Positions 1-6,048 of a stretch of DNA of 11,581 nucleotides are shown here, piece after piece. The stretch is from an uncultured Peptococcaceae bacterium (lineage in GTDB: Bacteria > Bacillota > Desulfotomaculia > Desulfotomaculales > Desulfocucumaceae). A program made the position numbers and the translations under genes. The DNA lies in assembly GCA_958417755.1 (NCBI GenBank), contig CATZDY010000084.1:1-11581 (forward strand), written 5' to 3'. The notes beneath the pieces were generated by a model. That model did not search any database and was not told the DNA's origin. It saw nothing but the letters and a program-made list of their open reading frames with translations. Position 1 is the first letter of the stretch, and each line of letters starts with the position of its first letter.

Positions 1-46
1 TACAGGGAAGTGACTGACCACCAAGCGGTAACTCCGCTACTATTTT

Positions 47-80
47 ACCACAGCTCATCCGGGCTGTGGTTTTATTTTTT
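47..80 (+). terminator. Intrinsic terminator on the plus strand, facing against the phage operon
   Basis: An 8-base-pair perfect stem (ACCACAGC at 47-54 with GCTGTGGT at 63-70, 8-base loop) is followed by a T-rich tract, TTTTATTTTTT, up to position 80. Read on the minus strand the hairpin is not followed by a T tract, so it should work only on plus-strand transcripts. A second small hairpin (AGCGG 24-28 with CCGCT 34-38) lies just before it. All phage genes here are on the minus strand, so this terminator implies a plus-strand gene or element ending at or left of the window edge. Plus frames 2 and 3 hit stops at 11-13 and 15-17, about 30 bases before the hairpin, a normal distance. Bases 1-151 hold no phage gene that I can support. 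Confidence 0.7.
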
Positions 81-151
81 AGCGAAGTTTTCTAGAGATA
101 TTATCCTATCTGAGAGTTAATCCTTCACTTCCAAGGCATACATCATGCTTA

Positions 152-810
152 TCATTTATCAGAAGAACTTTCAACCCATTTTCGCATAGAAGCTCTAATA
201 AAAGAACGAACACCGGGCGGTTTCTTGTAAAACTCATCCGGTGTTATTTTTAGCCGATGCAGAATGTGATGAAGCATAGTAGATTCTCCCCCAGCATCGA
301 TTAGTTTTTTATTACTTCTTCCACACTTTCAGCATAACCACTAATTCTATCAATCACATCTATCACTTCATTTTTCTTTCCTGCAGGCAATACCTTATCA
401 ATTAAGTCAATTCCGTTTAATACCCCAACGACTTTCCAAGATTCTTTGTTATTCCATACTTTTTCTCGATCTTCTTCTACTGTTGCTTGATAAATTAGCT
501 GACTTCTAAATCTAGCCTTATTCGTTTTTTCAGGATACTGAATGCCCAACTGCTTATTCCGTACATATTTTGTATTTTTCTCTCTGCATAAATCATATTC
601 TTCTTCAGATAAAGGCCTTACCCTAAAGGAAAACAACACGATTCCTCCCCGGGATATCTCAATGCTTTTTATATTTTCCTCATCTTCTTTAAAAGCAGCA
701 GCAGTCAATAATCCCTTTAAAATATCCCCTTCAAACTGTTTTAATTGTGCCTTATTTTCTTCTTCCGTCATTTCTATTTCTTCGATTTTTTCATCATACA
801 TTAGGTCCAT
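152..810 (-). CDS. Tail assembly chaperone, -1 frameshifted long product
   Basis: A tandem slip at the heptamer A AAA AAC (304-310) would move ribosomes into the -1 frame just before the TAA at 301-303. That frame stays open to the TGA at 152-154 and adds 50 residues, for about 219 in all. The added tail contains LIDAGGESTMLHHILHRL and ITPDEFYKKPPGVRSFIRAS. The pattern (helix, then P-x-E-F-Y, then a charged R-rich helix) is what I expect of the downstream tail-chaperone domain made by frameshifting in lambda gpGT-like systems. The extension is unlikely to be chance, as nothing else protein-like occupies 152-300. An alternative is independent start at the ATG at 272-274, which has a GGGGGAG site 8 bases upstream and would give a 41-residue separate protein. 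Both routes could operate. Confidence 0.75.
301..810 (-). CDS. Tail assembly chaperone, XkdN-like (short, unshifted product)
   Basis: This 169-residue protein resembles the XkdN family of tail assembly chaperones from PBSX-type Firmicutes myoviruses. Family members sit between the tail tube and tape-measure genes and are thought to coat the tape measure while the tube polymerises. The N-terminal ~45 residues are strongly acidic and helical. The middle carries the family-like stretch with a YPEKTNKARFRSQLI segment near residue 92, followed by the charged WNNKESWKVVGVLNGIDLID part around residues 119-138. The gene directly follows the tail tube gene, with 7 bases between stop and start and a GGAGG ribosome binding site overlapping that junction. 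Its final sense codons, ATA AAA AAC before TAA, form a -1 slippery site, so this reading frame gives only the shorter of two likely products. The family call rests on remembered sequence pattern plus gene order. Confidence 0.85.
   Translation of the reverse strand: MDLMYDEKIEEIEMTEEENKAQLKQFEGDILKGLLTAAAFKEDEENIKSIEISRGGIVLFSFRVRPLSEEEYDLCREKNTKYVRNKQLGIQYPEKTNKARFRSQLIYQATVEEDREKVWNNKESWKVVGVLNGIDLIDKVLPAGKKNEVIDVIDRISGYAESVEEVIKN
304..310 (-). promoter_or_regulatory. Programmed -1 ribosomal frameshift slippery heptamer A AAA AAC
   Basis: In the chaperone's reading frame the codons run ATA AAA AAC TAA, giving the canonical X XXY YYZ heptamer A AAA AAC immediately before the stop. Two possible downstream stimulatory structures are visible on the minus-strand RNA. 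One is CGATGC/GCATCG (294-299 with 255-260), starting 4 bases after the heptamer but with a 33-base loop. The other is a perfect 8-base-pair stem (209-216 with 238-245) much further down. A GGGGGAG stretch a few bases after the heptamer could also base-pair or act as an internal Shine-Dalgarno element. The heptamer and open -1 frame are directly seen; actual frameshifting is inferred. Confidence 0.75.
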
Positions 811-817
811 CCTCCTT

Positions 818-1291
818 CTATGCTTCCAATAATTTTTGTAGTTCTGGCGGATTATTCACAAAAAGACTCCATTTTCTTTTTATGGTTTCGCCAATCGTCA
901 AGTTTTGTAAATCTATCGTGCCACTGGGCACACATTCCCGGTAAATCATCCGTTCTTCCGAACCGCCATCCCGGGCTTTAAGCACCCCCTGAAAATTCCA
1001 ACTGGGCATTACTCTATCTTTGAAAGCTGCAAATAATTCACGGATAAATGTTCCATCTTCAATTATAATCTCCGTAAAATTAAGCGTTACAGAATAAGAT
1101 TGGAATATCTCGTGTTCTTGGGAATCTCCCAAAGGCTGATATTTGGCATTTGTAACATTCACTTGGGTCTGAAAAGTTTCCACAGTTGCCAATAACACCC
1201 CTTCGTCGTTATACAAAGCACCATCTTTGCCAGTTAATACTTTTCGGGTATCTTGAGGCCCCCTAGTATTAATCATTGCCATACATGCCAC
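818..1291 (-). CDS. Tail tube protein, XkdM-like
   Basis: This 157-residue protein matches the XkdM/DUF2001 type of tail tube protein in length, position and pattern. The inner tube is built from stacked rings of this subunit inside the contractile sheath. Recognisable parts are the early VLTGKDGALYNDEGVLLATVETF segment around residues 18-40 (a glycine-rich turn then the first tube strands), a central run of hydrophobic strands, and a late VPSGTIDLQNLTIGETI segment around residue 121. The C-terminus ends in a charged strand and a NNPPELQKLLEA tail. It lies 29 bases after the sheath gene and 7 bases before the tail chaperone gene, the usual sheath-tube-chaperone order. The ATG at 1291 is preceded by an AAAGGGACGGTGG purine-rich site. 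A start two or four codons later (MAMI, MINT) is possible. Confidence 0.87.
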   Translation of the reverse strand: MACMAMINTRGPQDTRKVLTGKDGALYNDEGVLLATVETFQTQVNVTNAKYQPLGDSQEHEIFQSYSVTLNFTEIIIEDGTFIRELFAAFKDRVMPSWNFQGVLKARDGGSEERMIYRECVPSGTIDLQNLTIGETIKRKWSLFVNNPPELQKLLEA

Positions 1292-1320
1292 CGTCCCTTT
1301 ATACTTGTTTCTTCTTACTT

Positions 1321-2736
1321 TTAAGATTCAGGTGCAAATCTAAATTGGAAGGTTAGATAAGCTTTCTCAATACTATCAATATCATCAATGGCAAGAATAA
1401 ACCAGGCACTATCCCCCATTGGAGGATTTGCAGAATCTTCATAAATTGTGCTGCCATTCAAAAGCTTACTTTCAGAGATCATAGCATTGATAACCCCTTG
1501 GGCTGCTGCAATCAAAGTCGCTCGTCCGTCTGCATCATTATTCACTTTACCAATCAACGGATCCGTTGTAGCCACAATCCGGTCCATTAATTCAAACCTT
1601 GTTTTGGTTCTTCGTATCTTTTTCCATCCCTCATCCTGGTCACCACTGGGAGTAACCAAGGTGTTGATACCACTTTCAATCCATACCTGATCATTGGCAT
1701 TTAAAGTTAAGCAAAGGGCTCCTTTACCCAAGGCTTTTTCTATTTGACTGTTAGTCAAGGGTTCAGCTAAACTGACAGCCCTTTGGATTACCGAATGGGT
1801 CAATGATGCATTAGACGCCACAGAGGCAATCATACCGCAAAGTCTTGCGGCAGCCTTATAGCCGTCATAAAGATTGCCAGAAGCATCATACCAGCTGTTT
1901 AATACATAATGCATTTTCTCATCATTAAAAGCAGCACAGTTTGTTAACCTTGTATTAAAGTCAATCAAATTACTCTCTGCAACAACCCCCATCACCAGCT
2001 TTCCATCCTGATAAATACGCTGGATAAAAGGATGCATCAATGCATGAACCGCCGAATCATTCGTATCTACACACAATACATTCCATTTGCTTGCTTCCAG
2101 GGCCGAGAATCCGTCACTATAAGATGCTGTTGTTACATCGGGGTTGGTGCCTGCTATCATGGCTTGTTGCGCTATCGACTTCATCATACCGTCTCCGTTA
2201 GCAAGCTTTGTCACAATAAAATTTGCACTTTTGGCAAAAGCAGCCACAAGAGCCGCCGGCTCCGTTGCACCCGCCGCAAAGGTTACTTTTTCAAATTCTT
2301 TGGTGCCTTCAAAAATAATACACTCTTTCTTTTCCGTATCCATAATGGATTCCCGAATTGTTACAGTAAAGGTTCTTGAGCCCGGATATTTTGCTTCTAT
2401 CTTTACTACATCAACACCAGCATCGGAAGAACTGTCTTTTAGGTTGATACTCGTTTTAGTCCCTCCACCACCAACACGAACAGCTTTGACCCGTGAAGCC
2501 CCGCCGGCATATATTTCATCAATTATATTCACAGTAAGCTCAGAGCCAAAAATATCTTTATGGTCTACTGAACTATCCAAATCAACTACCTGGTTCAGCG
2601 GCCCCCAGTTGGCTTTGATGATAACCGCCCCGATGCCGTTTACAGCACCAGCCAATGGTACACCGCCTATATTTTCATACCTTGTATATACTCCAGGACG
2701 GGTTTTGGTTTCACCTACGGAAAAAAAGCCAGCCAT
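1321..2736 (-). CDS. Contractile tail sheath protein (XkdK-like)
   Basis: This 471-residue protein is a phage tail sheath subunit; the sheath surrounds the tube and contracts to drive it through the host envelope. Its length fits PBSX-type sheaths. The N-terminus, MAGFFSVGETKTRPGVYTRY, is the extended arm that in this family links to neighbouring subunits. A variable domain occupies roughly residues 90-200. The conserved core follows, with LEASKWNVLCVDTNDSAVH around 214-231 and a GYKAAARLCGMIASV helix near 295. The C-terminal domain contains KIRRTKTRFELMDRIV near 376 and ends in strands LTFQFRFAPES that form the sheath mesh. Its ATG shares one base with the stop of the preceding 60-residue gene (TAATG), suggesting translational coupling. 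The sheath arm is also copied onto the 112-residue gene immediately upstream (2935-3273). Confidence 0.93.
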   Translation of the reverse strand: MAGFFSVGETKTRPGVYTRYENIGGVPLAGAVNGIGAVIIKANWGPLNQVVDLDSSVDHKDIFGSELTVNIIDEIYAGGASRVKAVRVGGGGTKTSINLKDSSSDAGVDVVKIEAKYPGSRTFTVTIRESIMDTEKKECIIFEGTKEFEKVTFAAGATEPAALVAAFAKSANFIVTKLANGDGMMKSIAQQAMIAGTNPDVTTASYSDGFSALEASKWNVLCVDTNDSAVHALMHPFIQRIYQDGKLVMGVVAESNLIDFNTRLTNCAAFNDEKMHYVLNSWYDASGNLYDGYKAAARLCGMIASVASNASLTHSVIQRAVSLAEPLTNSQIEKALGKGALCLTLNANDQVWIESGINTLVTPSGDQDEGWKKIRRTKTRFELMDRIVATTDPLIGKVNNDADGRATLIAAAQGVINAMISESKLLNGSTIYEDSANPPMGDSAWFILAIDDIDSIEKAYLTFQFRFAPES

Positions 2737-2918
2737 TATTCCACTTCCCTCTTAAGAAAATTCTTTACCAATTTTTCCGCTTGCCCTACTGTTGCACTGG
2801 TAACACCGGCTATGGTAAGGGCGGCAATGATACATTCCGCCTTATATTTGCCTTCGAATAAATGTCCGGCTGCAGCGGCAAGCTCTTCCTTGATGTATTC
2901 TGTTAACTTATGATTCAT
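2736..2918 (-). CDS. Small protein of unknown function directly before the sheath gene
   Basis: I place the start at the ATG at 2918, giving 60 residues beginning MNHKLTEYIKEELAAAAGHL. This start has a strong AAGGAGGGG site about 7 bases upstream; the longer frame back to 2960 would overlap the previous gene and lacks support. The protein looks all-helical: an amphipathic acidic helix, then a hydrophobic alanine/isoleucine-rich stretch (IIAALTIAGVTSATVG), then a basic C-terminal helix (KLVKNFLKREVE). The hydrophobic stretch is too short and broken to be a confident membrane segment. Its stop overlaps the sheath start by one base. PBSX-type phages often carry a small unnamed gene (ykzL position) here, so a structural or assembly role is plausible, but I do not recognise a family. 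Confidence 0.7.
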   Translation of the reverse strand: MNHKLTEYIKEELAAAAGHLFEGKYKAECIIAALTIAGVTSATVGQAEKLVKNFLKREVE

Positions 2919-2934
2919 CCTTAACCCCTCCTTC

Positions 2935-3273
2935 TTATTTTTGGCCACAATAGGACTCACCAGCTAGCATATAGCCAAAAGTATTGCCTTCATCTGCTCC
3001 TACAATAGCCAAATCACAACTGTCCCCTGCTTGATTCCATTCTTCCTCGGATATTTCATAATAACTATCCTCTGATGCCAGAGAGTAAGGAAAGGAAAGT
3101 TCCTTTTGTTTCGAAGCAGCGACAAATAACCGATATTCAGACTCCATAATCCCGTAATATGTGAAAAAAGGTAAACCATTTTGTTTACCTTGGGATAAAC
3201 TTGTTACATCTTCATAACGGACATATACACCCGGAACTATCTTCTCTTCCCCTTCTGTAAAAAAACCGGCCAT
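2935..3273 (-). CDS. Tail sheath N-terminal-arm-like protein with an unknown body
   Basis: The first ~22 residues, MAGFFTEGEEKIVPGVYVRY and on, closely match the sheath N-terminus MAGFFSVGETKTRPGVYTRY at the same distance from the start; 12 of the first 20 positions are identical. After that the similarity ends. The remaining ~90 residues are short, acidic, rich in tyrosine and serine, and contain two cysteines near the end (around residues 85 and 109). They lack the sheath core. The gene has a nearly ideal AGGAGGTGG ribosome binding site 7 bases before its ATG, no internal stops, and fits snugly between its neighbours, so it looks functional rather than a decayed sheath copy. In sheaths the N-terminal arm docks onto the next subunit, so this could cap, start or anchor the sheath. 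That role is inference. Confidence 0.75.
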   Translation of the reverse strand: MAGFFTEGEEKIVPGVYVRYEDVTSLSQGKQNGLPFFTYYGIMESEYRLFVAASKQKELSFPYSLASEDSYYEISEEEWNQAGDSCDLAIVGADEGNTFGYMLAGESYCGQK

Positions 3274-3284
3274 GACTCCACCTC

Positions 3285-4154
3285 CTAACGGATGTATGCA
3301 TTGTTGAGCTTGTGTACCCAGGGGTGTCTTCTTAAAAGGCCGAAATGTACTTGCAACAGTAATTGCCCGGTCATCAAATAATCCGCCCGACTATCCAATT
3401 TCACGCCTCGCAAAAACATGGGGGATGAATCAAGCATCCTCACTTCACCCTGTAATGCCAAGATATCGTGAAAAGACCTTAGCCAACGGATTCTATCCCC
3501 TGCTGTGGGTGCGAACACATGTCCGGCAATCTCCGCATCCACCCAAGCCACGGTGTTGGTTTCCTTTGCCAACGATATGGTCAAAAGGCGGAAGTAAAAA
3601 GCCGGCTTATTAGCGCCGGCGGTAAAGAATTCTTGTATTGTATCCGAACCTATGACAAGGGCTTGAGGACAATAATCTTTGATAAAACGGTTCATAGCCA
3701 AAACAGGATCCGGATCAGAGGTCTCATGACAAGGAAAAGCCAACACATCGAATACTACTGTCATACCATACATCATGCTATCTTTACGAGGAATGGTATA
3801 CTCAAACACATCCGAACGTACCCAGGCCAAACAAAAAGGAACGTGTCCAGTAGGTTGGATAAATAAATCGCGGAATACACTACGAACTTCCATTTCTATA
3901 TTTTCCGGTTCCGTTTGGGTATCATCACACCAAATGTTTACAGTCATAAGCCCGGAGGATTGGCGTTCGGGGCTAAATTGCATATCCAACACATAATCTA
4001 TCCTGGGATAGTGATGTTTTCCTTCCCATCCGGGAGCTGTGTCACCTGGCGCATATTGATAAAAAACCGCAGGAGCATTGTTAAACCTTGCCAGTTGGCT
4101 GGAAATTCCCCGACTCTCCAAGAATCTCTTATGGACCAGTTCCTCCAATGTCAT
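3285..4154 (-). CDS. Probable tail terminator / neck protein with two related halves
   Basis: This 289-residue protein lies between the HK97 gp10-type and sheath genes, where tail-terminator (tail-completion, DUF3168-like) proteins are encoded. The N-terminal half starts with a helix (MTLEELVHKRF), then an APAVFYQ strand, YPRIDYVLDMQF, a MTVNIWCDD strand, and an ENIEMEVRSVFRDLF helix: the helix-strand order of tail terminators. The second half, from about residue 182, repeats the scheme: KPAFYFRLLTISL, AEIAGHVFAPTAGDRIRWLRSFHDIL, and a C-terminal RADYLMTGQLLLQVHFGLLR stretch. I infer a two-domain or duplicated protein. Terminators form a ring that ends tail growth and meets the head. The start at 4154 follows the previous stop by one base, suggesting coupling. 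Family assignment is from pattern and context, not a certain homology. Confidence 0.6.
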   Translation of the reverse strand: MTLEELVHKRFLESRGISSQLARFNNAPAVFYQYAPGDTAPGWEGKHHYPRIDYVLDMQFSPERQSSGLMTVNIWCDDTQTEPENIEMEVRSVFRDLFIQPTGHVPFCLAWVRSDVFEYTIPRKDSMMYGMTVVFDVLAFPCHETSDPDPVLAMNRFIKDYCPQALVIGSDTIQEFFTAGANKPAFYFRLLTISLAKETNTVAWVDAEIAGHVFAPTAGDRIRWLRSFHDILALQGEVRMLDSSPMFLRGVKLDSRADYLMTGQLLLQVHFGLLRRHPWVHKLNNAYIR

Positions 4155-4155
4155 C

Positions 4156-4428
4156 TTACAAGTCTCCCTCCACCTGTATTGATGCGAAATCCGTGGTCCA
4201 TGTTACCGCCCATTTTGCATCTAAAACCTCACTTGCTAAAATAAAAAAATAATTGGTCACATTCCCAATGTCAGGTAAAAACAATACCATTAGCTTATTA
4301 TCATTCACTGATGTAACAATGCCATTTCTGGCATTAGGCCAAGAGATATATTTCGCTCTGATTAAATCCCCTTTATGCACTTTATTGGTATCAAAAACGC
4401 TTTGATTCATGTACTTAAGTAAGGCCAT
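4156..4428 (-). CDS. Conserved-looking phage neck protein of unknown function
   Basis: This 90-residue protein is not one I can name. It appears to be a small beta-rich domain: VHKGDLIRAKYISWP, NGIVTSVNDNKLMVLFLP and NYFFILASEVL alternate strands and glycine/asparagine turns, with a WAVTWTTDF strand near the end. That resembles an SH3-like barrel, but this is only a visual impression. It sits 9 bases after the gp10-type gene and one base before the probable tail-terminator gene, so it is translated with the neck proteins. A GGGGA-type site lies 5 bases before the ATG at 4428. A start at the internal methionine at residue 7 (MNQSVF) is possible. Its position argues for a role in head-tail joining or tail completion. 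Confidence 0.6.
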   Translation of the reverse strand: MALLKYMNQSVFDTNKVHKGDLIRAKYISWPNARNGIVTSVNDNKLMVLFLPDIGNVTNYFFILASEVLDAKWAVTWTTDFASIQVEGDL

Positions 4429-4437
4429 GGCTATCCC

Positions 4438-4860
4438 CTATAATCTGTGCAGATTTTTATATATTCTTAAGACCCTGGGCACTGCATGTTCAATGATTTT
4501 ATCTTGATAGGGCCGGGGAGCCATTTTCTTAGTCCCATCCTCCAAGTATCCCGCATATTTTATGCTGGTTGCAATGGATGGTTTTAGAATTAACGTTTTT
4601 CCCGCCCTAACGGATGATGTTTTTGAACCCCAACTGTAACGAAGAATACCACTTCGCACTGCCGGAGGTTCACCGGGAGCAGATGCCGTATATTTTCTTC
4701 GAGATGCAGGCCGCCTATATACACGGCCTGAACGTTTTCCCCGCAATACCGAGAGCTCGCTGTTTCTTAACTCATTGGCTGCTTGAAAAGATAACGCCTC
4801 AGCTCTACCATAAATCTTCTTTACAATCCTATCTACTGCAGGCCTAATATCCACGGACAT
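4438..4860 (-). CDS. HK97 gp10-like head-tail/neck protein (XkdI-type)
   Basis: With the start at the ATG at 4860 (MSVDIRPAVDRIV) this is a 140-residue protein of the HK97 gp10 type, a neck component needed to finish or join tails. The family pattern is clear: an N-terminal helix; a basic arginine-rich loop (RGKRSGRVYRRPASRRKY); the SAPGEPPAVRSGILRYSW motif with the conserved proline-glycine and S-G-x-L-R turn; and the C-terminal YAGYLEDGTKKMAPRPYQ motif around residue 104-121, where the family has YA-x-x-L-E-x-G-T and A/M-R-P. A longer frame back to 4914 exists, but the extra 18 residues do not look family-like and that start has a poor ribosome binding site. The chosen start has AAAGG 4 bases upstream and overlaps the previous gene by 17 bases. 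Confidence 0.82.
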   Translation of the reverse strand: MSVDIRPAVDRIVKKIYGRAEALSFQAANELRNSELSVLRGKRSGRVYRRPASRRKYTASAPGEPPAVRSGILRYSWGSKTSSVRAGKTLILKPSIATSIKYAGYLEDGTKKMAPRPYQDKIIEHAVPRVLRIYKNLHRL

Positions 4861-5185
4861 CAAACCTTTCTTCCACATAATAAATCGTCCAAAGTCCCAA
4901 AGAGCCCAATTCATCCAACCCTTGGATAAGAAATACTCTATTCCCTAAGATAAGGCGATCCTCCGGGTTTGCTTTGGGGCTGCCCTTTTGCACAACTGTG
5001 TGACTAATAGGATGCTGCATTTGTTTCCACCGTTCTTTTTCTTCCGGACTGGCCTTCGCAAGAACAGCTTTTAAAAAATCTCCGGATTCTTCATAGCCAC
5101 CCTTTGGTCTACCCCGAAAATTAATGGCAATCTCCTTTTTCTCCACCCTAAAATCCTTGAACAAATTCCCAGGCCTAAGGTACAA
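4844..5185 (-). CDS. Probable head-closure (stopper) / head-tail joining protein
   Basis: I favour the TTG start at 5185, giving 113 residues starting (M)YLRPGNLFKDFRV. A full anti-Shine-Dalgarno match, AAAGGAGGTGG at 5191-5201, lies 8 bases before it. The alternative ATG at 5212 (122 residues, adding MLAPKEVGD) also has a GGAG site 7 bases upstream and cannot be ruled out. The body is beta-rich with a variable charged loop (GRPKGGYEESGDF), then a central HPISHTVVQKGSPKANPEDRLILGNRVFLIQGL stretch, written here across two strands with a G-N-R turn, and an LWTIYYVEERFDVRG end. This is the layout of head-closure/stopper proteins (SPP1 gp16, XkdH type), which plug the connector after DNA packaging. 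It overlaps the genes on both sides, as neck genes commonly do. Confidence 0.62.
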   Translation of the reverse strand: MYLRPGNLFKDFRVEKKEIAINFRGRPKGGYEESGDFLKAVLAKASPEEKERWKQMQHPISHTVVQKGSPKANPEDRLILGNRVFLIQGLDELGSLGLWTIYYVEERFDVRGY

Positions 5186-5600
5186 ATCGCCCACCTCCTT
5201 TGGGGCTAGCATTTTTATTCTCCATCATCCCAGCATAAAAATAATGCTCACCATCAATAGCCATAAGCTTAGAACTGGGCACACAGGCTCCGGCACACTC
5301 CTTTTTTAACTCTTGATACATTGCCTTCCATACTTCCAAGCGCTGGCTTAAAGACAATGATAGAGGTCCAACCCTTGTATCCACTTCATAACTGAAACGC
5401 CTTAAAATACTTTCAATTAAGGCCAGTTTGGCCCTCCTCCACTTATCCTGGTAAATATCCAAAATAGCTGCATATTCTTCATCGGACAAAGCGCAAGTCT
5501 GCGCTTCACCTTCCACCATGGTATCGCCAAGCTCAAACCGCATCCTGTCCTTTCCCTTTTCGCCGAGTTTGGCAGGGTTATAAGTGTAGCTCCTTTGCAT
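5175..5600 (-). CDS. Probable head-tail adaptor protein
   Basis: This 141-residue protein sits where adaptor proteins (SPP1 gp15/YqbG type) are found, shortly after the capsid gene and just before the stopper. Adaptors form a helical ring under the portal. The sequence shows a short N-terminal extended part (SYTYNPAKLGEKGKDRMRFELGD, residues 4-26), then two strong helices: LSDEEYAAILDIYQDKWRRA and KLALIESILRRFSYEVD. A VGPLSLSLSQRLEVWKAMYQ segment around residues 77-96 follows, in which a strand-like S-L-S-L-S precedes a helix, a hallmark I associate with adaptors. The C-terminus is loop-like with a GEHYFYAGMMENK stretch and a glycine-rich end. Its ATG overlaps the preceding stop by one base (TAATG), and its ribosome binding site is weak, so translation is probably coupled. 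Confidence 0.6.
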   Translation of the reverse strand: MQRSYTYNPAKLGEKGKDRMRFELGDTMVEGEAQTCALSDEEYAAILDIYQDKWRRAKLALIESILRRFSYEVDTRVGPLSLSLSQRLEVWKAMYQELKKECAGACVPSSKLMAIDGEHYFYAGMMENKNASPKGGGRFVP

Positions 5601-6037
5601 TAAGCATCACCAGGGCCATCTTTGAGCAATGCAGTTCTGGCTTTTGCCGCTTCTTTCACTGTATTTCGCCTATCAAGCACCCCAACCAACAACAATACAT
5701 CTTTTTTCTCCACTGTTTTTATACTTTCAATGGCTTCATCCCCATTGAGCTGCACAATGTATATAGCTGCTGTTATATCATCCGGATGTATTGACACCTC
5801 TGTGGTTTCACCTTTGCTCACAATTGGTACATTTATCGTATCTCGTATATTTGACAGTACATCAGCTTCATCCCCTTGTGGTTTTATTGCCTTTTCTTTC
5901 TTGATAGGGGATATGTACCCTTGTTTTGTAAGCGCTCGTACACGGTTGGGAAGAATTACTTCAGACGGAATACCATCACCAACAGCATACTTTACTCCAC
6001 TGATAGTACAAGCTTTTGTGCATGTATAACCATCCAT
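5600..6037 (-). CDS. Phage protein of unknown function between capsid and adaptor genes
   Basis: This is a 145-residue protein I cannot assign to a named family. Two parts can be seen. The N-terminal ~45 residues (CTKACTISGVKYAVGDGIPS then VILPNRVRALTKQGYISPI) look like a small domain in which a short strand pair is followed by a helix and a G-Y-I-x-P-I strand, a pattern met in short domains of other phage head or neck proteins. A charged linker with lysines follows. The C-terminal half contains VPIVSKGETTEVSI, DDITAAIYIVQLNGDEAIESI, DVLLLVGVLDRR and an alanine-rich helix (VKEAAKARTALLK). It starts 11 bases after the capsid stop and overlaps the next gene by one base. Location suggests a head-completion role, which is inference. 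Confidence 0.6.
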   Translation of the reverse strand: MDGYTCTKACTISGVKYAVGDGIPSEVILPNRVRALTKQGYISPIKKEKAIKPQGDEADVLSNIRDTINVPIVSKGETTEVSIHPDDITAAIYIVQLNGDEAIESIKTVEKKDVLLLVGVLDRRNTVKEAAKARTALLKDGPGDA

Positions 6038-6048
6038 TATGACGCCCC

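Noticed and set aside
1..58. Minus-strand frame from ATG at 58 (MSCGKIVAELPLGG) open to the left edge, possible tape-measure start
   Set aside because: The ATG lies in the loop of the terminator hairpin, has no ribosome binding site, and the residues do not resemble a tape-measure N-terminus.
1..120. Plus-strand frame 1 open from the left edge to TAA at 118 (YREVTDHQAVTPLL)
   Set aside because: It would have to run through the intrinsic terminator at 47-80, and the later part is not protein-like. A gene ending in frame 2 or 3 before the hairpin fits better.
209..252. Second plus-strand terminator-like hairpin (AACACCGG/CCGGTGTT then ATTTTT)
   Set aside because: The loop is 21 bases, the T tract is short, and the region codes for the frameshifted chaperone tail, so it is not a convincing terminator. 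It is mentioned only as a possible frameshift-stimulating structure.
53..254. Repeated CTCATCCGG...TTATTTTT-AGC string near 55-83 and 233-254
   Set aside because: Only about nine bases match exactly and the second copy is coding sequence in the chaperone's -1 frame; I take it as chance plus shared T-richness.
2144..2755. A 203-residue plus-strand open frame opposite the sheath gene
   Set aside because: It is the antisense shadow of the sheath gene: low-complexity Ser/Pro/Thr sequence, no ribosome binding site, and all the protein-like signal is on the minus strand. The same holds for the other long plus-strand frames (for example 7165-7722, 7952-8467, 6133-6474, 5622-6029).
2919..2960. Longer N-terminus for the small pre-sheath protein (MSPIVAKNKKEGLR)
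   Set aside because: It overlaps the previous gene and its codons are the Shine-Dalgarno region of the better start at 2918.
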